Shown here: positions 1 through 12,440 of the stretch, one piece after another
Position numbering within the stretch: position 1 is the stretch's first letter
Layout: every line of letters starts with the position of its first letter
From: Rostratula benghalensis
Taxonomy: Eukaryota > Chordata > Aves > Charadriiformes > Rostratulidae
Assembly: GCA_013399305.1 (NCBI GenBank)
Contig: VXAI01000181.1
Location: 637,573-701,572, forward strand
Direction: 5' to 3'
DNA: 64,000 nt
The notes under the pieces: generated by a model
The model's input: the letters and a program-made list of their open reading frames with translations, nothing else
Told to the model about the DNA's origin: nothing
Database searches by the model: none
Translations under genes and position numbers: made by a program

Positions 1-152
1 TGTGGAAGCCTCATCCCTGGAAGGGTTCAAGGCCAGGCTGGAGGGGGCTTTGCGCCACCTGGTCTGGTGGGAGGTGTCCCTGCCCAGGGCAGAGGGGTTG
101 GAACTCAATGATCTTTAAGGTCCCGTCCAAATCTAACCACTCTGATTCTATG
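1..152 (+). mobile_element. CR1 LINE, 3' end, cut by window start
   Basis: This is the last ~150 bp of a CR1 non-LTR retrotransposon in sense orientation. It carries the 3' blocks seen in avian CR1: the 'catccctgg.agggttcaaggcc' segment, then 'ggtgggaggtgtccctgccc', 'tgatctttaaggtccc' and a closing ATTCTATG unit at 145-152. The same block arrangement recurs at 20278-20690 and 24969-25151, so these three probably belong to one subfamily. The 5' part lies outside the window, so its full length is unknown. It has no coding capacity here. Confidence 0.93.
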
Positions 153-3100
153 ACCTGCTCAATGCCAGTCTGGTACTGGAGGGTGGGATGCTCGATCTTC
201 TACATCTCCCCTGGGTCCTTCATCCTTCCTGCCCCCAAAAAGAGGGCAGTTGGGCAATTCCTGTTGTCTTGTGATGAAAGCCCTCCAAGAGTGGGATTTG
301 AAGTGCTGCTGCTTCTCACATCTCCTGTTGAGACCAAACAGGTTCACCTTTTAAGGCCACTGGGCATCACTCAAACCCCTGGGCGAAAGGTTACATCATT
401 TACACGGCTCACAAATTAAAGTTTTGCACTCAACAATATATTTTCTGTAGGTAATATTACTTTTGCTCTCCTGGAAACATTCTAGTATTAAAAGCCCCAA
501 AATAAATCATATTCTGCAAACACCTAACATGTATTAACCAAAATGAAAGAAAAAGTACTAACAGTATCATGACAAAATGCAGTACCTTGCTGTTTAAAAC
601 CCCGGCGTGTTTATATTGATGCTTATTCTTATACAGGCTTTGAAAATACGCATGTAAATCTCACAGAGCAGACATCCATCACCTTATCTACAGAAAATAC
701 CACATTAGAAGACCACACTTTACTATTTGTGAGATAATTCTCCAGGCTGGTGACTGGCAATTTTCTGACCTTCCTGAATTAAAGTTCCAATTTGAGCGTA
801 TTACTGTGCCCTCAGTAGACATTTTATCTGACTGAAAGGACCACGAAACCATTGATTCAAAGTTAATGCAAAAACCAAAAGTATCTCAGAAAAGAAGTCC
901 ACAAGACATGCAGGAGTTTGACTCTGGACTGCTGTGCATGGCAGTGAGAGCAGTGATACCTCTCCTTGGAAAAATCATGTTAGAACATTCAGGCCAAATC
1001 CGAAGCAGGCTCTGTCGGAAGGTGAGCTCCCAGCCAGCACGTGGGGAGAGATGAGTCAAGGATGGGAGGAGGATCAAAGCCTTGTCTGAGCAAAGTCATT
1101 CTTCCCCTGGAACCAAACCCACCTCCTGATCTGCCTTGCTTGGTAACTCTGCTTCCCGGAGGAAAATGTGTTTGAAAAACCAGACTGGGAATGGGTAGGA
1201 CTTTTTTTTTTTCCCTTTTGGGACCCACTGTGTGCGAACGGGTCAAAGAGCTGGAGCACCAAGAAGGTCACCCCAAAATCAAAATATCTAGAGCTATTCC
1301 ATCCACGAGAGCTCAGAGGAGACCAGAGAGTGACCCTCAGCACCCATCCCTCCACTCGACCATGGCTCATCCACTCACTTCATTCACCCCCACTCCAACC
1401 TTTCAGCTCTCACTAACCAACTGCTCCCTTCATCCTTTCAATCCCATACAGGGGATTTACACACAGCAACATGCATTTGGGGCACTGGAACAGGGTTGTC
1501 CACATGCTGTCACCATCAAAACAAAAAAGAAAAAAAAAAAAAGTGCTTAATATTGAGACTCGATTTCAAATGAGGTGTTAAATCCTTAATTGTAAAAAAT
1601 GCCCTCCTGTACCCTACTTCAACTACCTGGACAGTAAGATCTGCTTTGAAAAAAAGTCAACCTGAGGGATGTGATCAGCAGAGAGAACCATTACCCCATT
1701 AAGATTTTATGTATAGATGAAATAATTCCAGATGAATGACGAATCTTATCCTTGATACTGGAAAGATAATTATCCTTTCAAATCTCTATCACTATTAAGA
1801 AACGTTGCTCTTAAGTTAATGAGAAATCACAACAGTCAATTATAACCCCTGCGAAAAGCCAAGTAAAGTGTGTTCAAACTCACTCCCCACAGACAAGTTG
1901 GCCAACATCTGATTTTAATCCCATATTGCCTAAGTGCAGAGTGAATTTCACCCAAGTCAGTCCTTTTAAAGCCTTTGTGATTAAATAAACTTCAGTAAGG
2001 TTTACAAAAGTCTGCCTCTGAAGAAAAACTACAGGGCTAGCTCTTATGGCCAGCACACACTATGGGCTCATTTTCTCACCAGGAGCAACCATTACTCAGG
2101 GCTCCGGTGTTTGGACTGTCACACTCCCAGAGCCTTCAAAAGGACGCGGCAGCCTCCTCCCCCGGCCACAGAACCCAAAAGGAGAAGATCCAGGCCCCCT
2201 GCCCAGCCTAATTAATATCTCTACCTGATCCACTTGTAACACGAAGTAAAGAGAGTATCAGTCAAAACAGGAAGAAGGGAGATAACTGAGATGATGCTCA
2301 ACCCAGAAGCGATTGAAGGTTTTAATGGGGAATAAATCTGCTACACAGAAACAAAGCGGACAGTAAAATAAGCCTAAGAATGTGGATATTCTGCTTCCTC
2401 TGAGCAATGCCCAAGGTATGGATGGCTGCTGAGCGTAGGAACATACACATCCAGTACAATTCCTGCCTGGGACAGGCTTTCTTCTGGGCACTGACATCCC
2501 AGGTCTTGCAAAAACACCTCTTTTTAAGCTGGAAGATATGTCTAGTTCTAACACATAAACCAAAAGTTCAAAGTGTCTCCTTCATGGGCATCTTTCATAT
2601 CTCAGCTTTATACATAGGTCATCCTATACCCTAATTAATACCCTAATGATAGAGTTCTATATATAATTGGGAGGAAAGCAACTGTTTCTGATACAAATGG
2701 GAATGTGACTGCAATGTATGCAATTCAGATCTCACTGCAGAATACCCAAAATAGCAAAAAGAGCAAGGAGGTATATTTAGAGTACGCACGGAGCTAGAAG
2801 TCTGAGCAATAAGATAAACTATGCAAAATGAATGTTTAAACTAAATAAAAGAAAGTTTTCCATTTACAAGTCACTTTTTGAAGCCACATAGAAAGCCTAC
2901 CCCAAGTGAGATTTGTTATCCTATGATGGATTTGGCCTCAAGAAGTGGTAAAACCCCAATTTCACGAGACAAGAAAACCAAGATTGGGCAAGACATTACT
3001 ACAGACACAACGGGGGAGCTACCCCGTGCTGTCAGGAAGGTCAAGGCAGGATAACTTACCAGGAGATGTGGGCACAACTCCAATTTTGGCCAAATCACAG

Positions 3101-4208
3101 ACAAATATTTTATAGTAGCAGATTTACTAGAAACATCAATGCCCCTTAAAAAGGCGAATAAAAAATCTGCAGAAAAGAGAGTCTTCAATTACCCTACTTG
3201 CATATAACATTAGGAAAACAGGACTCACAGATAAAGTTATACAGACTTAGAGCAAAACCTAATTAGACTAAGTGCTCACTCAGTATTTTTTTGCTTTTTC
3301 TGCACATTCCAGACCGACGCTTCATCTTTCTCTCTGTCTCGTTCCTACCTGACTGATCTCTTCCAGGATCTTCCCACAGATATGCCTCACGGCTGTTTTT
3401 CTTCTCAGTCCTATCTCCCTCATCTCCCTGGAGTTTTTTTGGGTTGTTTTTTTTTGCCTTTTGCCTTTTCTGTTTCACTGATCCTTTGTAAGTTCCCCAC
3501 ACATTTTCATCTGATCTCCCAAGACACCACATTTTGCAATCACCAGCCTATCCACAGCCCACCCTGGAGGTGCTGAAGGAAATCTAGACATACTTTCTGC
3601 AGGCTGTAATGGATATGACCTATTATTTACTAATTTTCTTGTCTGTTTAAAAATTGGCACCGTCCTGAAATTTCCATAATGTATACCTCAAATTTTGCTC
3701 ATATCTTTAATAGAAGGATTTTATTTTCTTGACGTCAGTCCCTCTGCGTGGCAGTAGACAGGTCTGTTTTATACAATTCTTGGGTTCCAAAAAAGAGGCA
3801 GGAATCACCTAAAAATCTCAGTCAGCTGAACAAGGCAAAACTGCACAAAGGTGGGAAATTTTTGAGAGCATTTCTGCTCTTCAGCTGTACTCTCTAGGAG
3901 AACATATTATGGAGCATATATAGGAGAATATACTGCCATTAATAGCATGCCATATGCCAAACTGTCCATTGTTTGGTTGTGAAAACAGCAATTTCAGTAC
4001 ATGATGATTTGTAAAAGATATGGTGTATATACTCTACAGCAAACAGTCCACGTTAAAAATACACTCCTGCAAAGAAACTCAACCTTCCACGTTCATGTGA
4101 AGCTGCTGGCCTTCATACTGCCATTTTAAATGTTTTGGAAGAGAAGAGCCTCCAAATTATATGCAATAAGAACTGCCAGACAACAGACCATATCTTATCA
4201 AAACCAAA
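153..4208. other. Unique AT-rich non-coding stretch
   Basis: I see no gene or recognisable transposon here. Open frames are short (longest 119 codons at 1191-1550) and match no family I recognise. That frame ends in an A-rich tract at 1518-1542. Short T-runs occur near 1201-1212 and 3427-3460. The base composition is plain AT-rich vertebrate non-coding DNA. Confidence 0.7.
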
Positions 4209-4486
4209 GGGTGGGCGTCAAGGGGATGGGGACAGACTCTTCTTGGTGGTGCCCAGTGACAGGACAAAGGGCAATGGGCATAAACTGGAACACAGGAAAT
4301 TCCATCTCAACATGAGGAAAAGCTTCTTTACTGTGGAGGATGGCAGAGCCCTGGAGGAGGCTGCAGAAGAGAGGGTGTGGGGTCTCCTTCTCTGGAGACA
4401 TTCAAACCCCATCTCCAGCCTGCTCTGGGTGACTCTGTTCCTAGATGATGTCCAAAGGGCCCTTCTAATCCCTGCGATTCCGTGAT
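4209..4486 (+). mobile_element. CR1 LINE fragment, 5'-truncated, older subfamily
   Basis: About 280 bp of CR1 3' sequence in sense orientation. The frame opening at 4135 reads an ORF2 C-terminal pattern (VPSDRTKGNGHKLEHRKFHLNMRKSFF, split here as VPSDRTKGNG / HKLEHRKFHLNMRKSFF). This corresponds to the CR1 ORF2 C-terminus just before the 3' UTR. It continues into a diverged tail with 'ctagatgatgtccaaagggcc' (split: ctagatgatg / tccaaagggcc) and ends at a decayed ATTCCGTG near 4477-4484. The tail differs from the group at 1, 20278 and 24969, which suggests a separate, older subfamily. No reverse transcriptase core remains. Confidence 0.9.
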
Positions 4487-6758
4487 TAACGAAGACCCCT
4501 CCGGTGAGCAGGAAGATCTGCTGCATGACGGCACGTCTCCTTCGGATGGTTAACATTAACTGCTTACCTTTACTCCACCTGGTTACTCTACGGCTGATAA
4601 AGCAAATCCAAAGCTCTTTCTGCCAAACCCTTGCATGGGCAGATCCAAGAGATAAGAGATAACCAAATGATTCCTGCAGAGTTCACAAGGCCTGCTGTGG
4701 CCGTGTCAGAAACCGCACTTTCTGCTGGCAAAGGACCCGCTGGAGCTCCTTGCACACAGGGGCAGAGATGATGCTGCACGAGGCTGATGACTTTCAAATG
4801 GTTAATTTTGTGCACGTTCTCAGAATGGAAAACTTTCAAGCCTATCTGTCTGTGATTTATGTGTACTGCATCGTTATTGATAGCCTGGGGTAGGTTAATA
4901 ATTGGCATTAGACAGGGAAATTTTCAACACCAACGAACAGTTTAAGCTCTGTGGGTTTCAGATATACAACACATTCATTTTCAGCTTCAGAAGTGAGACG
5001 TGGAGCAGGATGATTTAATTTAGCGCAGGACTGGAAACTGTTAGGAACTTCATTTATACCACAGCCTATTCCATCTATCAGAGCACCTCATCGCTGCTAC
5101 TGGCACTTCCATCAGCACGTACGCAACGAACCCCCTCTCTGCCTGGGAGTCTGTTCTAAATGCCTCCAGCTCCCGAGGGCTGGAGATAAATTGATGGATT
5201 AGCTCGTTTATGATGCTTCCTCAGAAAGAATCACAGTGCCCTATTTGTGATTACAGGGCAGGAAGCCAAGAGGGCTGCATGCACCTGATACCTCCTGCCC
5301 TACCTCCTCTGGCAGACCTGCCCTCTCCGATGAGGATACACCAGGAAAGCTTTTGGCTCAAAGGTGGGCAGTCACCAGAGCTTGCTCTGCTTACCAGTAG
5401 TACCCACCCCAAAAGGGCTACTGGGGAGATTCAAGCTTATTCTCAGTCACACCGTTCTGGAATACCAATATAATCAGAAAACTACGTGACTGCTTACATA
5501 CTGGATATCTGCAAACTCTTAAAATCCCTTTAAATGTTCTGGTAGGAGTCTAATGATCTACACAAGTCAGTGCTGACTACAATATTTTTAATAACTCGGT
5601 CCTTGGCTAAGGTCATATCAGTTAAAAATTGTTTTCTTCGACCGGATCTTCTCTTGGAAGGAGAGGTTTTTTAGCTAATACTTTAATCCTAAATTTCTAA
5701 TTACTGAACTACAATTCCCCTTGATTGCAGCTATTAATTACAGATTATCGTGAATGTTATATGGATTTAGAAGTCACTGTGGAATCTGGGTGCACTTTAC
5801 AGTTGCCCTAAATTGGGTCGTTAACAGTTCCACTTAAGAAGAGCAAAACACTGCACCCTGGAGCAACCCACAGCTTTAATGACAGGGAATGAAGAAAAGA
5901 AATGGGCAGTTGGCTGAAAGCCAGCGTTTCATAGCTCACAGTCGACTCTTTGTGCTTACCAACTGCAGAAACCTGGCTGGGATGGGCTCTCCCCACCCAC
6001 ATCAACCAGAAGACCCTCTGCTCGGCCTTCCTGGGAACGGCGGAGGACCAGGTGTGATCCTGCACTGCGCAAGCTCACGAGATCTCTACCTTTTCCTAGG
6101 AAGAATTATTTGTAACTCCACTCAATCTGAAAGACGAGGAACGGGGAAGCAAGATATTAAGAGGAACAACCTCATTTTCTTGCCCACGAAGGCAGGGTTT
6201 ATTGGGCACGGATATCAGGGAACCTGGCTGTTCTTCAGTGGGAACAACCCTGGAAGACAGCACAGCTGAGCTGTTTGACAGTGAAACCTACAAAGTCAGG
6301 GAATTTGCATAATAAATGCAAATTTCCTTTCTCTCCAAACCCACCTGAGATAATACTGGATTTTTTTCCATGCCCTGAGCTACTCTCTTCTGAGCACCTC
6401 AGACTGGCGGAAAGGCAGGAAAGAAAGTGGAAGTGGGGAATCACACAAAGGAAACTGGTTGACTGCAGCAGGAGGAAGAAAAAAAAACTAACAGCAGCAG
6501 CCAGAAATTACTGGGTGGCCAGTCTGCCACAAGAAACAAGATTAGTCACAAAAAACATCACAACATCAAGAGGGCAAACAGAGGGAGAAAGATGTCACTG
6601 TTAGAGGAAGATGTCTCAACACCAGGAATGATGAGGAAGGGTCAAGGGAGGGATGGGAGAAGGGAACATTCTCTGTGAGGCACTTTCTGGGGGCAACACT
6701 GTGGTAGGAATGTCTGGGTTTAGTGAGATGGAGGTTTCCCTTACAACTCTCCTAAAAG
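4487..6758. other. Unique non-coding stretch
   Basis: No gene or transposon recognised. It holds a TAATTA-rich possible regulatory element at 5540-5775, given as its own entry. Open frames reach at most 126 codons (5889-6269) and look like chance. A purine-rich stretch lies at 6470-6490. Confidence 0.65.
5540..5775. promoter_or_regulatory. Possible conserved non-coding element (unproven)
   Basis: This AT-rich segment holds several homeodomain-type cores, including 'tctaattactgaa' near 5696 and 'gctattaattacagattatc' near 5731. It also keeps CpGs around 5598 and 5639-5643. Such clustering is common in vertebrate developmental enhancers. The evidence is texture only: TAAT cores also occur by chance in AT-rich DNA, and no alignment is available. 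No target gene can be named. Confidence 0.25.
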
Positions 6759-7507
6759 GTCCTAAGTTGGATCACACCAACCCCATGCAACGTTACTGGC
6801 TTGGGGCAGAGTGGCTGGAGCTGCCTGGCAGAAAAGGACCTGGGGGTGCTGGCTGACTTTCAGCTGAACAGGAGCCAGCAGTGTGCCCAGGTGGCCAAGG
6901 AGGCCACCAGCATCCTGGCCTGGATCAGGAACAGCGTGGGGAGTAGGACTTGGGAGGTGATCATTCCCCTGGACTGGGCGCTGGCGAGGCTCCACCTCAA
7001 GTGCTGTGTCCAGTTTTGGGCTCCTTCCCACAGAAAAGACCTTGAAGGGCTGGAGTGGGTCCAGAGAAGGGCAACAGAGCTGGTGAGGGGTCTGGAGACC
7101 AAGTCTTGTGAGGAGCAGCTGAGGGAGCTGGGGGTGTTCAGCCTGGAGGAGGCTGAGGGGAGACCTTCTCTCTCTCCAACTGAAAGGAGGGGGTAGCCAG
7201 GGGGGGATTGGTCTCTTCTCCCAAGGAATAGGCAATGGGACAAGAGGAAACAGCCTCAAGTTGTGGCAGGGGAGGTTCAGATTGGAGATCAGGAAATGTT
7301 TTTACACTGCAAGGGTTCTGAAGCCTTGGAATGAACTGCCCAGGGCAGTGGTTGAGGCACCATCCCTGGAGGGATTCAGCAGTCGGGTTGACACAGTGCT
7401 TTGTGACATGGTTTAGTGATGGGGTTTTTTTCTCAGAGTTAGGTTGTTGGTTGGACTTAGAAAATCTTGTATGTCCCTTCCAACCTAGACAATTCTTTGA
7501 TTCTGTG
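6759..7507 (+). mobile_element. CR1 LINE, ORF2 C-terminus plus 3' UTR
   Basis: A ~750-bp 5'-truncated CR1 in sense orientation. It starts in the region after the reverse transcriptase catalytic core ('ggatcacaccaaccccatgc') and runs through the thumb/C-terminal part of ORF2. A 131-codon remnant is open at 6801-7196, with CLAEKDLGVLAD near residue 8, QVAKEATSILAWIRNS near 29 and [11 protein letters not shown] near 88. The 3' UTR follows and ends in 'ttccaacctagacaattc' and ATTCTGTG. Conserved CR1 features include the 'gaggctgaggggagacct' block, but a short deletion breaks the 'gagaagagg' segment before it. The copy is dead: it has no endonuclease or YADD-type core, and its frame is interrupted after 7196. 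Confidence 0.96.
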
Positions 7508-8019
7508 AAGAGTGCTGAGACCCCTCCAAGCAAAGAGAAGTGGCTCTCTCACAAAGCCTAGATGTCCTTGAGACCGAGTGATGCACAGCCCATGCTTACA
7601 ATGGGAACTTGCTTTCCTGAAGGCATCGATGCCACGCTCAAGCACTTTGGAGGGAAAGGGGATGCCTGGCCCTCCCCTGCCCCAACATCCACGCAGGTTC
7701 CCATTTGTCCATCTCACAAGACAGCAGACGGAGCAGAGCCCACAAGTGCAGGGTTGGGGGGGACAGAAGTGTTTGCAGACGAAGGATGAAGTGCGGGCAG
7801 AGGGCTTGGTGTTGCACCTGCTCGCTTGTCCCTGGCTTCCATCAGTGCCACTGCACTAAATCCACTCACAAAAAAAACCCACCAAAACCTTTAAAGGCAG
7901 CAAACCCAGCCAAGCACAGGGAGGGCAAACAAGAAATCATTTACATCCACCGTAAATCCCAGCACACCGTAACTCCTTGCACCTCAGCACTTGAGGGCCA
8001 GAAATGATTGAAACGGATA

Positions 8020-8455
8020 AGGCCACTAGCAATCTACAATTAGACCCTTATAACTTGTGAAGAAAATTACAGCCGAAGCCTGCCGTGTGCAAATTCATGA
8101 TTATTTTTTGAGCTCGATAATTATTTTTGTTGCAGCGAGGAAAAACGCACCCGTGTCAGCTCATGAGTTAATGAACGGCCCTGAAACAATTACTCCTTAA
8201 ATACACAGAAGTCTCCCTGGTGTAAACACGCTGCTTTTTATACCATATCCTCTTGGTACAAGGCATAGCTTGCCCCATGACTTATTGGCTGCCCGTGATG
8301 AAACAGTAAATGCTGCTGGGTTGACGGCTTCAACCTCGTGCCTCGGATTTTACATCGGGTCGATGTGATTAATGTACAAACTGCCAAATTTGCAAAGAGG
8401 CTGAAACACAAGGATACCCTGTGAAACGTATGCTAATAGAGCACAATTTATATTA
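8020..8455. promoter_or_regulatory. Possible conserved non-coding element (unproven)
   Basis: This stretch keeps CpGs at a density unusual for the AT-rich surroundings, for example at 'gccgaagcctgccgtg', 'aaaacgcacccgtgtc' and 'catcgggtcgatgtg'. It combines them with AT-rich cores such as 'gataattatttttgttgc' and 'gtgattaatgtac'. It has no repeats and no open frame. Slow decay of CpGs together with homeodomain-like cores is the texture of vertebrate conserved enhancers. A multi-bird or amniote alignment would decide; this call is inference from composition only. Confidence 0.33.
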
Positions 8456-9539
8456 AAAAAAAAAGGGGGGAATGTAAATATTTAACTGATGCCAGAGCTG
8501 GATGCTTTGGCCAAGTCGGGACTGAGCTACATTGATTGTTCAAGAGGAACTTGCAGCCTGGTCTAAACCCACACAAGCCTCATCTCAGACAGGCTTAAAG
8601 CCTGTATGTTTTAGAAGGCAGATTTAAAACTTAATTTCTTCTGCTAAACTGCTGGGTTTATTTTATATTTTCCTTGGAGTCAAGCAGATGACACTGGTGA
8701 GTAAGTACTGATCAGCCTGTGCGTGGAGAACCAGGCTTGGCTGGAAGCACCAAGATGCAGGATCCTGACCCAGATCCCTCCATCTCCAACAAGTGCAGGC
8801 ACAGCATCCCCGAGAGACCAAAACCAAACCAAGGCCCTCCAGCTCATTTACATTCATTAGCAGCCTCAAGAGAGCACAAGGTCTCTCCGAGGTGAAGACC
8901 AAACTCCCTTTTCATGGCTCCAGGCTGGGTTTCAGGCACAAGGGTGACAGAACACAGGCACCGTCTGTCCTCATCCTGCCCTCGTGGGACTCCAGGTCAG
9001 GGCTGTCCACACACTAGCAAACAAAAGCAACTATAGCAGCAATTAGTCTGCACAAAAGGTTTATATCAGTGCTTCAGAGGTTTATTTTTAATCTTTTCAT
9101 TGCTGGAATGAGTTGATTTGCTGATTCAGCCACAGTTATCATTTATTTACTGTGGGAAAGCCTGAATCCAGGGTTCATCAAGATCTCTCTTGGATGCAGA
9201 TAATCTCTAACAGTAAGAAAAATTAAATGCAAACTTTACAATAGGACCAAATTTATTTCCCTTGTTACTTTTGGGGGAATATTTCTATTCTTTCATCAGC
9301 AGCTTAAGCATCCTCTCATACCAGATTCCCCCCAGTTTCACCAGAGGCAGAATTACACATCCAGGGGCTACCGACCACCCCAGGATGGGCACGTGGACCT
9401 CAGGCTGGCAGCTTAATAACAGGCACCAAATGCCCAGGTTTGGTGAAGCCAGTCCCCTGGATCCTTAAATTACACAGCAATCCCCATGCACTTTCCCAAG
9501 CACAGCCAGGACTACGGAAAGGGCTGGTGCAAAAGAGCC

Positions 9540-10170
9540 ACTCCTAAACAACGCAACTAAGGCTTAGCGAGCCTTCGTCTTAATTGCACCCAGAAGTACC
9601 ATAGTCTTCATGACCCCGTAAGGGGGTCCACCAGAGTCTCTAAAAGTTAATAGCCTGTACAATGGGAAATCAACAGCAGCAGGGCAAAGTTGGCTTGTTC
9701 CCTCTTAACTGCTTTTGCAGCCGCTGAAGCCTCATGGAAGGATAAACCACCGACGATTTTTTTATTAGCTCAACAAACAAGAAGCCAGGCATTTGATGTA
9801 ATGCTACTGCAGATCTGCAGAGATTATGTTTCAAAGCCGTGGCAACTCCCGTGCTTTAAGAAACCAGCTCAGCTTGGAGAGGGATAGGGGGTTTCTCCGA
9901 AAGGCAGGGCAATGCAAATAAACACACCGCAGCGCGCTACCTCCAGATGAAGTTCCAGCGGCCCCACTGCCTGCCTAGTAGCTGCAAACCACAGGGTTGT
10001 CATTGCTGCTCCTAATTCCTCCTTCTTCAGGCCAAAGGACTGCAGTAATATCAAGCTCAGCAGGTGATAAGCGCGAGTGTCTGCCAAAGTAAGCCTGAGT
10101 GTGTGCAGATTCTGCCGAGTTCAAATAAGCGCATACTTATTACCGGGCTAAATCTGACTCCTGGGTTCAT
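9540..10170. promoter_or_regulatory. Possible conserved non-coding element(s) (unproven)
   Basis: Repeat-free, mixed-composition DNA with retained CpGs ('ttagcgagccttcgtc', 'accaccgacgat', 'accgcagcgcgctac', 'gataagcgcgagtg') and short AT-rich cores ('cttaattgcac', 'ttattagctc'). It may be one element or two, split near 9890. No open frame here resembles a protein family. The basis is composition alone. Confidence 0.27.
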
Positions 10171-10384
10171 TAACATCAGTCAGCTCTGGTAGCATCCAGA
10201 CACACTCCAAATATTTTCTACCGACTGTTTACAAGGAAAGGAAAGCATGGTTTCTCCCTGAAAGCTTCGAAGCTAACAGGACACTGGGAAAAATGAAATG
10301 GGAGGATGTCCTGGAGCCTCCTCGTTAGTTTTGTACCTAACCCAGTTAATTGGGAGTGTTGCTCTGCATGAGCACAAGGAAGCT

Positions 10385-11212
10385 CTACAGAGGGACTGTA
10401 GATAGACAGATGGATGGGCCAACCTTAACAGTATGAGCTTCAACAAGGCCAAGTGGCAGGTCCTGCACTTGGGTCACACCAACCCCACGCATAGCTACAG
10501 GCTTGGGGAAGTGTGGCTGGAGCTGCCTGGCTGAAGAGGACCTGGGGGTTCTGGTTGACAAGGGGCTGAAGATGAGCCAGCAGAGTGCCCAGGTGGGCAA
10601 GAAAGCCAATGGCATCCTGGTTTGTGTAAGAAATAGTGATACCAGCAGAAGTAGGGAGGGGATTGTCCCCCTGTGCTCAGCACTGGTGGGGCCACCCCTT
10701 GAGTATTGTGTCCAGTTCTGAGCACCTCGACACAAGAGAGATCTCGAGTGCAGAGGAGGGCAACGGAGCTGGTGAGGGGCCTGGAGAATAAATGTTATGA
10801 AGAGCGACTGAAGGAGCTGGGACTGTTGAGTTTGAGGAAGAGGAGGCTGAGGGGAGACCTCATCGCTCTCTACAACTACCTGAAAGGACATTGTAGAGAG
10901 GTTGGTGCTGGTCTCTTCTCACAGGGAATTAGCGATAGAAGGAGAGGGAATGGCTTCAAGCTGCACCAGGGGAGGCTTAGGCTGAACATTAGGAAAGAAT
11001 TTTTCCCAGCAAGAGTGGTCAGAGCCTGGAATGGGCTGCCCAGGGAGGGGGTTGAGGCCCCATCCCTGAATGTTTTTAAACATTGTGGTTTAGATGTGGT
11101 GTTGGGGGATGTGGTGTAGGGGAGAATTTTGTAAAGTGGGGCTGATGGTTGGACTCAATGATCCCAAGAGTCTTTTCCAACCTGAATGATTCTATGATTC
11201 TATGATTCTGTG
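10385..11212 (+). mobile_element. CR1 LINE, ~830 bp, longest copy in window
   Basis: A 5'-truncated CR1 in sense orientation. It begins in ORF2 just past the catalytic core ('cttcaacaaggccaagtggc' corresponds to the FNKAK motif that precedes CxVLHLG in CR1). It continues through the ORF2 C-terminus in two overlapping broken frames (10503-10721 and 10706-11119). Residues such as [14 protein letters not shown] and [24 protein letters not shown] match the CR1 C-terminal pattern. The tail has 'gttggactcaatgatcccaa', 'ttttccaacctgaatg' and three ATTCTRTG units ending at 11212. A frameshift near 10710-10722 and the missing 5' parts make it inactive. It is one of the better-preserved tails here. Confidence 0.97.
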
Positions 11213-12440
11213 TACAGACTGCTCCTCACATTTTTTCCCCACTCATCTATAACTAGGTGCCAAACCATTCCTTACGGTCAAGCCAAGCCATATTTTTCTT
11301 CTGTTTAGTTCTTCAAGCCTCCTAAAGTTCATACACAGGCCCCATCCTCACAGTGCCAGGAGCTACCGTCTCTCTTCTCTCCTACTTCCCAGCTCTGACC
11401 AGCTTGTACAGACTCCACCTCACCACAGCAGGGAGTATGATGCTACCAAAGGAGCTTTTGAATGAATGATGGAGAGAGACCACACACAACTGCAATTGCA
11501 GTCTCTCAAGAGGTGGCTGCAGTTTTGGGAGGGGGGTCCCTGCCTGAGAGATAGAGTGCATTGACTGCACCAAGTCTAAACACTCCATCAGTGACAAGAG
11601 AAAGATGTTGGAAATACTTATTTTATTATTCTGGCAGACTATCTTCTAATTTTCGTGATTCTGGTCAAACATCACAATCTACCACCTGTTCAGTATAAAT
11701 TAAGATGTTCAAGTAATCAAACTCCTTACCCTGTGGCTGTACAAGACCAAAAACTTTCCATTATTTAATACACGGATGCTCGAGGAATTTTTGAACCTAA
11801 TCCAGATTTTACTGAGATACCTGGAAAAGTCAGCATCAATTCATGTTTTTGGATGCTGTCTCAGGTTTCTGCATGTCTTTAATCCTCCTGAAACGCTGCA
11901 CTGCTAAGTTGTGTATTTTCTTATCCAGTTTCCCAAATTAATTGACTTTGACAGCAGCTTTGCGTGCTGCCGTTAGTCATGCTGTTTACATAAGGCCAGG
12001 GATAACAGATTATAGCATTACAATAATCTTTTAAAAATTTGGCTCTTAAAGGCTCAGAAGGGGTGAAACAGGAGTAAGAGAAGAGATTTTCTGGTGGGTT
12101 ACCTGATTTGATAACGACTTTGTATTTGGTGATCTCAGCCCAGCTCCCAGCAGCCAAACACCCCTGCCACAGAAAGCACAACCAGACGTCGTAACCTAAC
12201 CCTCTTGGCAACTCCAAGAGCCAAAGGAGGGAATTTTTCTCTCTCCCAGTGAGATTTCTCAGTGATTTCTCATCTCAGCAATCCTCTGGGACACTAACAA
12301 CTCAGCCTGGAAGGAACGGAAACTTCAGGTTAGTCCTAAGCCTGCAAATGCAGAAAATCTGACCGTTCTCCTAAGAGCCCAAATTGAAAATATTCTCTAT
12401 TCATCCACAAAGGCAGGATAAAACTGACCTGCAGTAGGAG
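11213..12440. other. Unique AT-rich non-coding stretch
   Basis: Nothing recognised. No open frame exceeds 100 codons, and there are no repeats beyond short homopolymers. Confidence 0.65.

Larger units (their letters stand above)
7508..10384. other. Unique non-coding stretch with CNE-like segments
   Basis: No gene or transposon recognised. Two segments look like possible conserved regulatory DNA (8020-8455 and 9540-10170, separate entries). An A10-G7 homopolymer junction lies at 8455-8471. Open frames reach at most 100 codons here (7705-8007) and read as chance. Confidence 0.65.

Noticed and set aside
6801..7196. 131-codon open frame as a host gene
   Set aside because: It lies wholly within a CR1 copy and reads the ORF2 C-terminus; it is a transposon remnant.
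10706..11119. 137-codon open frame as a host gene
   Set aside because: Same reason: ORF2 C-terminal remnant in the CR1 at 10385-11212.
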